From Siphonodentalium dalli (lineage: Eukaryota; Mollusca; Scaphopoda; Gadilida; Siphonodentaliidae): DNA of 64,000 nucleotides. The stretch is taken from assembly GCA_032622095.1 (NCBI GenBank), contig CP136069.1, forward strand, positions 50,454,760 to 50,518,759. Direction: 5' to 3'. Every line of letters begins with the position of its first letter. Position 1 is the stretch's first letter. A model generated the notes under the pieces. It was given only the letters and a program-made list of their open reading frames with translations. It was not told where the DNA came from and searched no databases. Made by a program: the position numbers and the translations under genes. Shown piece after piece: positions 12,011-21,640 of this stretch.

Positions 12011-12353
12011 ATGCCTGTCACGGCACCACAATGGACCGAGTTCCTCAGCTGTCCAGTGTGCAGCAACAGATTCAGCTTACCATCTCAGGCTCCGATAACT
12101 CTTGGGTGTGGACACACTGTGTGCAAATCATGTTTGATGAAACTTCAGACACAAAAATGTCCTGTGGACCAGGCACCGCTGACACATCCGGTGGATGATT
12201 TACCCATGAACTATGCTCTGTTGCATCTTGTCGGTGCTGTCGTCGATGAGAGTGGGATGGGTTCAACTGGCAACTCTTGTGATAACAATTACCACAGACT
12301 ATGTCAGAGGTGTCTGGAACAATTGGCGTTGGTTCTTAAACCTCTGTTTGCAT
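12011..12353 (+). CDS. RC3H1-like: Roquin exon 1: RING finger and start of HEPN-N
   Basis: The start ATG at 12011 opens MPVTAPQWTEFLSCPVC, closely matching the vertebrate Roquin N-terminus. RING ligands visible: Cys14, Cys17, Cys33, His35, Cys38, Cys41, Cys50 and Asp53 (aspartate in the last position is the Roquin pattern), consistent with an E3 ligase-type RING. Residues 55-114 (DLPMNYALLHLVGA..., LEQLALVLKPL) match the start of the HEPN-N region. The donor at 12354 is GTGAGT, phase 1. Confidence 0.93.
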
Positions 12354-12369
12354 GTGAGTTTGTAATATA

Positions 12370-13662
12370 TATACTTAAAGATGGTCTATCTCTTCTGGGC
12401 CACAATTACAACAACAACAACATCATTTTTTATGTCAAGACTATAATTAAAGGTGGATTATCTCTTTGTAAACATGTATTATATAGTTACCGGGGTATAA
12501 AATATTAGATCTGAGTCGAAGACTCCTGTCCGGAAATGCTTCTATCGATTAATATTCATTTTATTTCGAATATTTTCTGGTCTAAAATGGTGTGGTTGTT
12601 TAGCTAACGAACAATAGCAGTTACTGTTAACAGAGACCAGACATTTTATTGCGTAATTTTGTCACAAATAAACGGTAATTATACCCATTATCGCTTATAA
12701 CTATGGCATAAAACAATACAACCAATCAATCTTGGACATTTGACGTTCGGTACATAGCCACAAGAACAGCATAATGCTCTCTATCACTATATGGTATCAC
12801 CCGAATGGTCTGTTCTGAAAATAGACAAATAAACGGTCCCAATAAAATATTGAAATAAAATCAATATTAATTGATAGAAGCCTTTCCGGTCACAAGGGTC
12901 TTCAGTTCATATTTATTATTTTATACCCACGCAACTATTTCAAATTTGTTGTTTAAAGAGATAATCCATCTTTAACTATTTTGTGTATAAAATATAGATA
13001 AAATTGAAGACTGGGTATATTATTTTGTCTATATTGAGGCTGCTAACAAGATTGAGTTGTCCTTCTTGGTACTGGTACGCTCTTGGTATGCTCTTTGGAT
13101 TTCTGTTCTAAAATAGCCCCTAAAACTGTCCCTCAGATATGATAAGAAATTCTATATTAAGTTTATATTAATTGATAGAAACTATGTCGGACAGGTATCC
13201 TCAATTCATATCTTTTACTTTATACCCCAGAAACTACATAAAACTTTCTGGGTGTCTTTGATTCATATCTTTAATTTTTTTACCATAGAAACTATATAAA
13301 ACTTTCTGGGTGTCCTTGATTCATATCATTTATTTTATACCCCGGAAACTATATAGAACTTTCTGGTTGTTTTCGATTCATATCTTTTATTTTTTACCCC
13401 GGAAACTCAATAAAACTTTCTGGGTTTCCTCTTTTATTTTATGCCCCGGAAACTATATAAAACTTTCTGGTTGTCTTCGATTCATATCTTTTATTTTATA
13501 CCCCAGAAACTATATAAAACTTTCTGGGTGTCCTTGATTCATATCTTTTATTTTATACCCCAGAAACTATATAAAACTTTCTGGTTGTCTTCGATTCATA
13601 TCTTTTATTTGTTACCCTGGAAACTATATAAAACTTTCGGGGAAGAGATAGACCATCTTGAA
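12370..13662. mobile_element. Palindromic MITE with amplified right subterminal unit
   Basis: Outer ends AAAGATGGTCTATCTCTTC (12375) and GAAGAGATAGACCATCTT (13643-13660) are inverted complements. Inside, 12446-12982 is itself an inverted-repeat copy (AAAGGTGGATTATCTCTTT / 'aaagagataatccatcttt'). The right half contains the 57-bp minisatellite described separately. Non-coding. Confidence 0.65.
13199..13642 (+). repeat. 57-bp minisatellite, about 8 units
   Basis: Units read 'tttataccccagaaactata' followed by 'taaaactttctgggtgtcc'. 'actttctgg' recurs at about 13242, 13300, 13358, 13415, 13461, 13518 and 13575, then a variant near 13632. Unit length is 57 bp (19 codons), so long frames stay open by chance; these are not genes. 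The unit resembles the reverse complement of the MITE subterminal sequence near 12480-12505, suggesting local amplification of a MITE end. Confidence 0.85.
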
Positions 13663-13693
13663 ATGATTATGGCAGTTTTTAGCATGACGTTAA

Positions 13694-14276
13694 CCCTTTC
13701 TATACTAAACGGATTCTCCCAGTCAGTTAAAAATTGTACATCGAAATGGTCTATTATTGATTTGCAGGGATGTTAAGGTGGTTAAAGCAGACGACGGATA
13801 AATAAAAGTGCAGAATCAGCCCCAAATTATTGAGGAAAATGTTTAAATAATAAGTTCAACAGGTCATTTGTTGAACTTATTATCTGAACATTTCCTATGT
13901 GATAACTACTTATCATGATGCTTTAGTATAGAAAGGGTTAAACTTATTATCTGAACATTTTCTATGGGATATCTACTCATCAGTGATGATTTAGTATTGA
14001 AAGGGTTAAACTTATTATCTGAACATTGCCTATGGGATAACTACTCATCAGTGATGCTTTAGTATAGAAAGGGTTAAACTTATTATCTGAACATTGCCTA
14101 TGGGATAACTACTCATCAGTGATGCTTTATTATTGAAAGGGTTAAACTTATTATCTGAACATTGCCTATGGGATAACTATTCATCAATGATGTTTTAGTA
14201 TAGAAAGGGTTAAGCTTATTATCTGAACATTTCGTATTGGATAACAGTTACCAATGATGCTTTAGTATAGAAAGGG
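13694..14276. mobile_element. TTAA-flanked element with tandemised right end
   Basis: TTAA (13690-13693) then CCCTTTCTATACTAAA. At the other side the complement TTTAGTATAGAAAGGG is repeated about six times at a spacing of about 68-70 bp (13921-14276), most copies followed by TTAA. Each unit includes 'acttattatctgaacattNcc' and 'gataactactcatca'. Termini beginning CCC plus TTAA targets suggest a piggyBac-like non-autonomous element. Confidence 0.75.
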
Positions 14277-14369
14277 TAAAGCTCGCTTTTATTATATCCA
14301 GGTCCAATGTTAAAAAATTTCTATTTGTTTCAAACCCTCAAGTTGTAAGTTACTTCCTCACATACTCAG

Positions 14370-14475
14370 TGAGAGCTTTCCGATGAATGGCAACAAGCCA
14401 TATTTCTGACTAAATCCTGAAAAATTACCCATAATTCTGTTGTTAATGAGTCGATTATTTAGGGCATTACTGTAG
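14370..14475. repeat. Single arm of the 39432-40047 palindrome family
   Basis: GAGAGCTTTCCGATGAATGG through 'gcattactgtagt' matches the right arm of the large palindrome in intron 8, with several differences. Only one arm is present here. Confidence 0.75.
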
Positions 14476-14578
14476 TAAGCCTTATCGCATGAATTTGTTA
14501 ACTTGTTGCTCTACGTTACAAGAGCTGTCTGTCAGCATTGTCAAATCTAAATCTGACCTAAATCTCATCATTTTTCAG

Positions 14579-14839
14579 CAAACACAACTATGATTAACGG
14601 AAAAAGCCACATTTCAGCCACAAACTCGGCAATAAGCCGACCAATGCAGAGGAAGTTGGTGACGCTCTTCAATTGTCAGTTGATGCTTGAAGAGGGGCGG
14701 GCCAGAGCAGCTCGGGCGACGCGATCGATCGGAGAGAGGATCGTCACAGAGCTCATTCTACACCACCAGAACCCACAGACCCTGTCCTCTAATTTGTGGG
14801 CTGCAGTGAGACAGAGAGGTTGTCAATTTCTAGGACCAG
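14579..14839 (+). CDS. RC3H1-like: Roquin exon 2: HEPN-N and start of ROQ
   Basis: Codes residues 115-201 plus one base. It contains [32 protein letters not shown] and [19 protein letters not shown], all strongly Roquin-like. Phase 1 in, phase 1 out. Donor GTAAGG at 14840. The residues immediately before the acceptor of the next exon lead into the ROQ domain. Confidence 0.93.
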
Positions 14840-16064
14840 GTAAGGGCTACCACAGATTTTAATCGCAGTTGGGAATCACAGGTGGAGCACCCACTGCACA
14901 TGTTCATGACAAGAATGCAGGCATATCGTAGTGTTCAAGCAATGTTTGATTTTTACCAGGAATTCATGGCGTGTTTTTGGCAACGCGCACAATAAAATAA
15001 TTCAACTATGACTGCCACAATTAATAGGATAATCGATTAACTGTTGATAAAGTGGATAATCATTTACCATTTTGGAAATCGACTAATCGGTATTATTGTA
15101 TATAACAGTATATTGTGCTTTTCAGCCATTTTTATTTTCCGGTCGCACTGTCGAAGATTAACATGCATTGGTCCTTGCTTGGCATAAATACACAGTGTTT
15201 CCAGTAATTTAACAAAAAGGACGTTACCCCACCTGGATAATTCCCCACTGGACATTACCCCATCTTCCATTTGACATCCAATTTGTCTCACTGTGCTCGA
15301 TTTAGCTGGCGGCTTGATAATGTTGTCACACGTGGCTATACTATATGCACCGGCTAGCCTATTCGATTGAGTCCTTTTTAATTTCAGATTGTTAGGCATT
15401 GGCAATATGCTATGGCAATCCTTTGCCATGGGCCCAGTTTTCTTCAGCAAATGGCTTTGGCATTGCTGATTGCTGTAGCGGGCTGTTTGATTCAAGATTT
15501 GATTCGATATTAACATCAGCCTCCCGATTCAGTATCGGATTTCGAATCTGCGGAAAAATGCCAATTCGCAGTGCCCTAGCCTACCTAGATTTATACCATA
15601 GAAAATCTGTTGTTATTGTAATTGTTGCAGAGAAGAGATAGTGCACCTTTAACCCTTTACCCAACAGAAGGGCCCTGTGCCAATGCATTCTCTTATATAT
15701 GCGAGTCGACCATAGGTCGCCTCGCATATATAAGAGAATGCATTGGCTTAACACATTAAAAATTATAAAATTGTTAAAGAATGTAAGAAAAAATGTTAAA
15801 AAGTGTTAAAAAAAGATTTTTTTTTAGGCCAATGCATTCTCTTATATATGCGAGGCGACCTATGGTCGACTCGCATATATAAGAGAATGCATTGGCACAG
15901 GGCATAACTGTAACTATCACAATGTGGTCAAGGAGCCGGTTCCAATGATATCCATATGTGTATGGTTCTATTGAGACAGACCGAAGATATTTTAGGCTGT
16001 TGAAGCTTTATTTGGCCGGTTTTGGCCGGTTTGTTGGGTAAAGGGTTAATATTTTCTCTCGCAG
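14840..16064 (+). other. Roquin intron 2
   Basis: GT-AG, phase 1. Contains a diverged hAT-like fragment (about 15015-15640, with CGATTAACT and CGACTAATCGG motifs and a TTTGCCATGGGCCCAGTTTT segment resembling 46700-46790) and the TTAA MITE at 15653-16045. Only 15 nt (TATTTTCTCTCGCAG) separate the MITE's TTAA copy from exon 3. Confidence 0.8.
15653..16045 (+). mobile_element. piggyBac-like TTAA MITE carrying two hairpins
   Basis: TTAA (15649-15652) + CCCTTTACCCAACA ... TGTTGGGTAAAGGG + TTAA (16046-16049), 393 bp. Two 69-nt hairpins lie inside, 15679-15747 and 15828-15896, each with arms GCCAATGCATTCTCTTATAT... and complement. Near-identical copies at 26675, 39464 and 45731 (inverted) indicate recent spread. 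It ends 19 nt before the exon 3 acceptor boundary, so the branch point region is in or at the element's target-site copy. Confidence 0.88.
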
Positions 16065-16240
16065 CCATGCAAGAAGAGGTTTTGAAGCTGATTTTACTTG
16101 CACTCGAAGATGGATCCCACTTATCAAGGAAGGTGCTGGTGTTATTCGTTGTTCAGAAACTGGAGAATCATTTCCCGCATGCATCAAAGACGGCTATTGG
16201 ACATGTTGTTCAACTCCTATATAGAGCATCATGCTTCAAG
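16065..16240 (+). CDS. RC3H1-like: Roquin exon 3: ROQ domain core
   Basis: Codes residue 202 (shared codon) to 260: [52 protein letters not shown]. Met203 aligns with human and mouse Met199 (the mouse sanroque position). Lys224 and Lys243 align with the RNA-contacting Lys220 and Lys239. Donor GTGAGT at 16241, phase 0. A GAATGAGGTCC MITE starts about 45 nt after the donor. Confidence 0.95.
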
Positions 16241-16284
16241 GTGAGTTTTCTTATGAGGCAAAAAGTAGGTCACACATAGTCAAT

Positions 16285-16392
16285 TAGCAGAATGAGGTCC
16301 CTAGAGGGTGAATTTAGTGACGCTATCACGCACAGCAGGCTAGCATCACCAAATTCACCCTCTGGGGACCTCATTCTGCTTAGGCCTCATAT
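16285..16392. repeat. GAATGAGGTCC foldback MITE copy (intron 3)
   Basis: GAATGAGGTCCCTAGAGGG and its complement 'ccctctggggacctcattc' enclose a core with 'agtgacgctatcacgcac'. It lies between the exon 3 donor and the next repeat. Confidence 0.8.
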
Positions 16393-16419
16393 TTTGGGAA
16401 GTCTCAAATTAACACTGTT

Positions 16420-16800
16420 TTTAGCTCAACTTTACTTTGTAAAGTTTGAGCTTTACTTCGTAAAGTTTGAGCTATTGCCATGGGTTGGCGTGCGTGTATC
16501 CATTTGTCCGTCAACAATTTCCTTTGGCTCACCCAACAGGCCGCATCCCTCATCCGATCATCGCTAAACTTCAGCAGCCATTTTGGATCCTGCAGCCTGC
16601 ATTTATTGGAGAAATGTTTTGAAACTTTGCAGGCATGTTTAGGATCACCTCAAGATGGAATTTGAAATTTTTTCGATAAAAAACATGGCCGCCGAGAGGC
16701 ATCTTGGATTTTACTCTTTGCGTCTGTTTGCATGACTAAATCCTTCGGCTCACCCTATAGACCACATCCCTCATCTGATCGCCACAAAATTCTAATTATT
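16420..16800 (+). repeat. Fragment of the AGCTCAACTT element (intron 3)
   Basis: Begins TTTAGCTCAACTTTACTTTG with 'gtaaagtttgagct' partly duplicated, followed by 'aacatggccgccgagaggc' and 'ttggattttactctttgc'. Same family as 4688-5181 and 30431-34019, here with about one unit and no clear right end. Confidence 0.7.
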
Positions 16801-16857
16801 TTATGGTGTCAAATTTGACATCAGCGAATTTATAATTAATAAAGTTTTTACATGCAG

Positions 16858-17058
16858 GTTACAAAGAAGGAGAGTACATCTTCCCTTATGCAGCTGAAGG
16901 AGGAATTCCGAACGTACGAAGCATTGTCTCGAGAGCATGATGAACAAATCGTACACATAGCTCAGGAGGCTGGGCTGCGCATATCTCCCGAACAGTGGTC
17001 ATCTCTTCTATATGGAGACGCCTCCCACAAGTCACTCATGCAGTCAATCATAGACAAG
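16858..17058 (+). CDS. RC3H1-like: Roquin exon 4: ROQ/HEPN-C
   Basis: Codes residues 261-327, phase 0 on both sides: [59 protein letters not shown]. Lys264 stands where vertebrate Roquin has Arg260, an RNA-contacting residue, so basic charge is kept. The donor is a weaker GTGATT at 17059. Confidence 0.95.
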
Positions 17059-18323
17059 GTGATTATCATTCAATAATGAAGCTTTCCACACATATCCACT
17101 AGTGGGAGGAGCTTACAGGTGCTAGGAGACAAGGCATCTACAGAAGTAGTTCAATATGTTTAACAGTGCTTGCCTCTAATGCCTCTATGCTATAACTCTA
17201 ATACCAACAGAATGTCTTTTAGCGGCCGCCTGTATAGTGAACAGAAGGACATTTAGCAGTTGCCCGCTTAACAGACAGAACAACTTTTTTCGGCCCCACA
17301 AAATGGATATGGTTTCTCTTTGTTTGACACCAGATTTGAGCGTTTTAAACAAATCAGTAACCAATAGTTTTGTAATCTTTGGAAAGCTGAGATTATAATA
17401 TAGCTATCTTTCAAGTTATTGTATACCTTTGATTCATTTTACAAAGATTTTCGCCCTGAAAAAACCCTTCAAGATAGCTTTTATTTCCAAAATCAAAAAT
17501 ATTAGCAAAGCCAACTTCCCATTTGCCACCATTGTCAGAGATGCTTTCTTGTTAACTGCATTCTGCAGGGCTGCGAGGTCAATCTGTGTTATTCTGCTCA
17601 CCTGCAATTGATATTTATATTGGATTTTGTTTTATTTCTTAGATAGTGATTTTTTATTTCCAAATAGTGTGATATAATAATATTTTTCCCAGCCTAAATC
17701 GGTCAAAGATAAGCAAAATCTCAGTGTAATGTTTGCATAACTGGGATTATTTCCCTGTCAGGTTACCATTTATTCTGTCAGTCACTAAAGACTATAAGGA
17801 AAATATTTATTAAGACATGTTTTGAATTAAGCCACCTCGGAAAATTAATAAATCTTTGTGGAGGGATACTCTTGTGTGGTGTACTTGTCCAACTGTGAAG
17901 TAGAACTCTGTATACATTGTTAAAACATAAGTAGATGTTGTGCAGTGATTTACATAGTCCAAGTTTCCTCTGACATACATGAACAAACAGCTAGTGGAAT
18001 TGGTTGGGATAATGCTGTTTTACGTCGAAGCCCCGTGTATATATCTTTCTATAATAGGTTTTAGCATTGTTGACCTGCTCACCTAAAATGCCCCATAACT
18101 GTAATAAAATGTCAATTTTGTGACAGTAAAATGGTTATTCTATAGAAAATATTATATTTGTTCTGAACTCCACAAGAGTTAGCCACTGAAAGTAGTAATG
18201 TAATGCAAAAAATATATTTTATCACTTTGTTTACATAAATACAAACTAATTTGACCTCCCGATGTGACAATGTGCATTAAATGTAAACAAACCACTTAGT
18301 ACTTTAGAGTAATTTCTTTACAG
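17059..18323 (+). other. Roquin intron 4
   Basis: GT-AG, phase 0, 1.27 kb of AT-rich sequence. Acceptor TAATTTCTTTACAG. No repeat element was confidently recognised; this is one of the cleaner introns. Confidence 0.75.
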
Positions 18324-18462
18324 CTGCTGACGCCGCAGATGTTTGCCCAGAGCGTCGCTGAGTTGAGGCTGCTTTTAGAGCGCGGAGAAGGAGGGGACGC
18401 TCACAGTCTGTTGAACACGATAAGGAACCTGGATTTACTGGCCACAATTGATCCTAGTCCTG
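18324..18462 (+). CDS. RC3H1-like: Roquin exon 5: HEPN-C
   Basis: Codes residues 328-373 plus one base: LLTPQMFAQSVAELRLLLER ... LLNTIRNLDLLATIDPSP. The FAQSV-EL and DPSP patterns match Roquin. Donor GTTAGC at 18463 is weak, but the phase 1 junction rebuilds Asp374 exactly at the conserved DPSPD. Confidence 0.9.
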
Positions 18463-20487
18463 GTTAGCCATACTATTCATAATTGTTATACACCCACTTT
18501 TCGATAAATAGAGAATCTCTAATAAATAAATAAATAAATTGAACAGCGAGTTGCCAATAACTTTATTTTCAAATTGTGAAAGCTGTTTCAGGCTTTGACC
18601 ACTTTGTTGAACTTATTAATTGAAAATCCCTACAAATGAATAATTGTTAATCAAATATGTATCAGTGACAATTCAAAGTTTTCAAAGTGTTAACCCTTTC
18701 ATGATGGCAGTTGCGCTGGTGCAGCATTAAATGTACTGTGCCAGTACATTCTCTTATATAATATGCAAGTCTCCCATTAGGAGCCTCGCATAAAAAGAGA
18801 ATGCACTGGCTTACAAGTTTTATGTAAATATTGTTAGTCCAATGTATTCTCTTACATATGCAAGGCACCCTATGGGAGACACGCATATACCGGTATAAGA
18901 GAATGCATTGCAAAGGGTTTTCTCACAATTTCAGGAAGCTCCAGTCATGGAAGGGTTAAAGGGACCCAAAGCACTCACAGGGTGCATGTGCAAAACATGT
19001 AAATTATCACCACTAAGAATGTGGGCACCATAAAACATGCAGAAATAGATCAACTTATTCTATTTTCATTATTAATAGTACTCCAATAAAAAAATGTTGA
19101 AATTATTGTTATGTAAACAAAACTGTTACAGTGATTTGTCAACAAACATTTCTAATTATGTAGAAAGTTAAACTATTTTAGTCTGAATATGATTATGGAA
19201 TTTTTTTCAATGCTTTGACCTTTTCCATTGTTTACCATCAAGTTTTGATTAAACTTTTAATATCTTATTGTACTAATTGAACTGTTATCGGTTATTCCAC
19301 TGTGACAGTAATGTTTACATAACGATGGTTTTGACATGCAAAATCTCATTATTGGAGAGTTGTAAATAATAAAAAATAAATTTTTTCATGTTCTTAATTG
19401 ATGATGGTTTAAAAACCTTTTAAATTTTTCACATTTACGCACTGCGCCTTCTGTCCTTTAAAATTGTTGTAGATATAGGCAGAGTTTCGGCTAGGTGTTG
19501 GGGGGAATGGTACCCTTATGGCTTTGGGGGGATTTATCTGATAGTATTTAGGTACTGTAAACTTTGTGACAAAACTTCAAGTTAAATTCACAGGAAAAAT
19601 GGTAGATGAAATTGTTATAAAAATTTGGTATTTATATTGAGGTCCTACTTCATTACTTTCATGACAATATGTCACCACTAAGAAGAACATGCAGAAATAG
19701 ATAGAACTTTGTTCTTATATTCATTATTGATAGTAATTTATCCAATAAAAAAAATTTGTATGTTGAAACCATTTTTATGGAAACAAAACCGTTGCAGCAA
19801 TTTTGTCCACAAACATGCAGAAAGTTCAATTTATGCAGAAAGTTAAACTATTTTAGTCTGAATATGATTTTCAGAATTTTTTTGTACCGCCACCAACAAT
19901 TGTAGGTGAAATTGTTACAAAAATTCGCAATTTATTTTGATATTCGACTTCACTACATTCATGACGACATGTTATACAATGAAAAATTCCTGATCATACT
20001 TTAGTGGCTAACATCTGGACCTCGTCTACATAATCATTAATGAGAACCAGTCAGAACACAGTGATGTATCCAGAAAGAATCAGCCATGTGGCTTTTCATC
20101 AATATCTTTCAGAATGCAGAAATAATAATTTTCAATATGTGTAGCACCAAAATGCATTCGTTTCCTGCCAAATGGTTCACTCGTGATCAGTGTTAACGGG
20201 CAAATAAAATAATATTTGTTTATTACTCCCTGTTAGTTTAATTTAGTGTAAATGTAGGGATTAATCTATTGATCGGGTAGGAGAATATGTTTAGAGAAAT
20301 TTGGGTGAGGGGAAGTGACCTTAAAAGGGATCTGCTGCCCATATAATAGTATCGGAAACCCTGATGATCAATTAAAAAAAATTTCCTCCCATCAGATCCT
20401 GTGACCCTAACCATGGGCTTGGATTCTCACAAACTGTTTTTGCGAAGTTGAACGAAATATAAGCCCAGAATACAATTATGTTTACAG
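18463..20487 (+). other. Roquin intron 5
   Basis: GT-AG, phase 1. Contains a TTAA MITE (18694-18955) and an internally duplicated segment: 19008-19210 is repeated with divergence at 19672-19885 (shared 'aacatgcagaaatagat' and 'agaaagttaaactatttta'). Confidence 0.75.
18694..18955. mobile_element. TTAA MITE, CCCTTTCATGA subfamily
   Basis: TTAA + CCCTTTCATGATGG ... CCAGTCATGGAAGGG + TTAA, 262 bp. Contains two diverged copies of the CATTCTCTTATAT hairpin module. A more decayed relative is at 38832-39087. Confidence 0.7.
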
Positions 20488-20716
20488 ATGCACCTGCGTT
20501 GTCATGGGAGAACTTGGAAGGGATATTGAAAGCAGTGAAAATTGCAGTGGTTGGTCTTCTTGAATTCATGGACAGAAATGATACAAGACGAGTTGATCCA
20601 AATCCTGCGTACAACACTCGCTATAAGACAAGCATGTGTCGTAACCTGCTGAACAATGGTGTCTGTCACCGCAATGTAAACTGTACATTCGCTCATTCAC
20701 AGGAGGAGCTTGACAG
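20488..20716 (+). CDS. RC3H1-like: Roquin exon 6: end of HEPN-C and CCCH zinc finger
   Basis: Codes residues 374-449 plus two bases. A CCCH finger with spacing C-x8-C-x5-C-x3-H is visible at Cys424, Cys433, Cys439 and His443 (MCRNLLNNGVCHRNVNC, TFAHSQEELDR), the Roquin RNA-binding finger. The upstream SWENLEGILKAVKIAVVGLL corresponds to the last helix region. Donor GTGAGA at 20717, phase 2. Confidence 0.95.
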
Positions 20717-21089
20717 GTGAGAGCAACTACTTAGGTGAAAACAAAAACTTCTCTGTTCTAATAACATTGGGAAAATTTTCCAGACTGCGAAATAATAGTG
20801 TTGTCACAGTCCCATGGAATATGGTAGATCCATCTATTGAAAATGAGCCAAGCATTGGATAAAAATATGTTGTCCCTTGAATTTATTCACTCTGCAGTAA
20901 GATCTCAACCAACTTATATATGCTTTTGGGATTGGGAAAATCGATAAACATGTAACTATAGAATAGCCTTCTGGAAAAAATTGAAAACAAAAATTGAAGC
21001 AGGCAAGAAAATCTCAGCCAGGCAGGATATGGGAAACAAAGCGTTTTTTTTTTTTGCCCTTACCAAGCCAATAACAAATAGTGTGCCTA

Positions 21090-21230
21090 TCATCTGCAAA
21101 ATGAGGTTCCCAGAGGGTGAATTTAGTGATGCTATCCCACATGGCAGGCTAGCTTCACCAAATTCACCCTCTGGGGACCTCATTCTGTTTAGGCCTCAAC
21201 TTCTATGGGAGACATAGTATTGTAGGACCT
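21090..21230. repeat. GAATGAGGTCC foldback MITE copy (intron 6)
   Basis: AATGAGGTTCCCAGAGGG pairs with CCCTCTGGGGACCTCATT, core 'agtgatgctatcccacatgg', followed by the 'ttaggcctcaa' extension typical of the family. Confidence 0.8.
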
Positions 21231-21439
21231 GTTGATGTGGATAAATATGATATCTGATCCACAAATTCATGTCCCCATGAAATGGCCTTTTTAGCTCATT
21301 TGAGACAAACTCTCCAGTGGAGCTATAGTCATCACTCCTCGTCTGTTCATCCGTCCGTCCATCTGTCCAACTATTCTTTAAACATCTTCTCCAGAACTAT
21401 AAGATGGAATGGGTTCATACCCCGCTGGACAAAACAAGT

Positions 21440-21640
21440 GTCCACTGCCACCGCGGTGTACTTGCCGTTCGGCCGCGGTGTCACTTTGTGTAACCGCGGT
21501 TGAGTGCCGCGGTCGAACGGCAAGTACACCGCGGTCGAACGGCAAGTACACCGCGGTCGAACGGAAAGTACACCACGGTCGAACGGCAAGTACACCGCGG
21601 CCGAACGGCAAGTACACCGCGGCCGAACGGCATGTACACT
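21440..21640 (+). repeat. 22-bp CCGCGG minisatellite, left subterminal
   Basis: About seven units of GAACGGCAAGTACACCGCGG plus two bases. Open frames here are repeat artefacts. Confidence 0.85.

Larger units (their letters stand above)
12354..14578 (+). other. Roquin intron 1
   Basis: GT-AG, phase 1, 2.2 kb. Filled with a palindromic MITE, a 57-bp minisatellite and a second TTAA element with tandem units. The acceptor tract is CATCATTTTTCAG. Confidence 0.85.

Noticed and set aside
11908-12198. Second frame across the RING exon
   Set aside because: Shadow of Roquin exon 1 in another frame. The RING cysteines are in the frame starting at 12011.
13310-13776. Open frames with repeated KLYKTFW/IFYFIP blocks
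   Set aside because: Produced by a 57-bp minisatellite whose length is a multiple of three. No evidence of translation.
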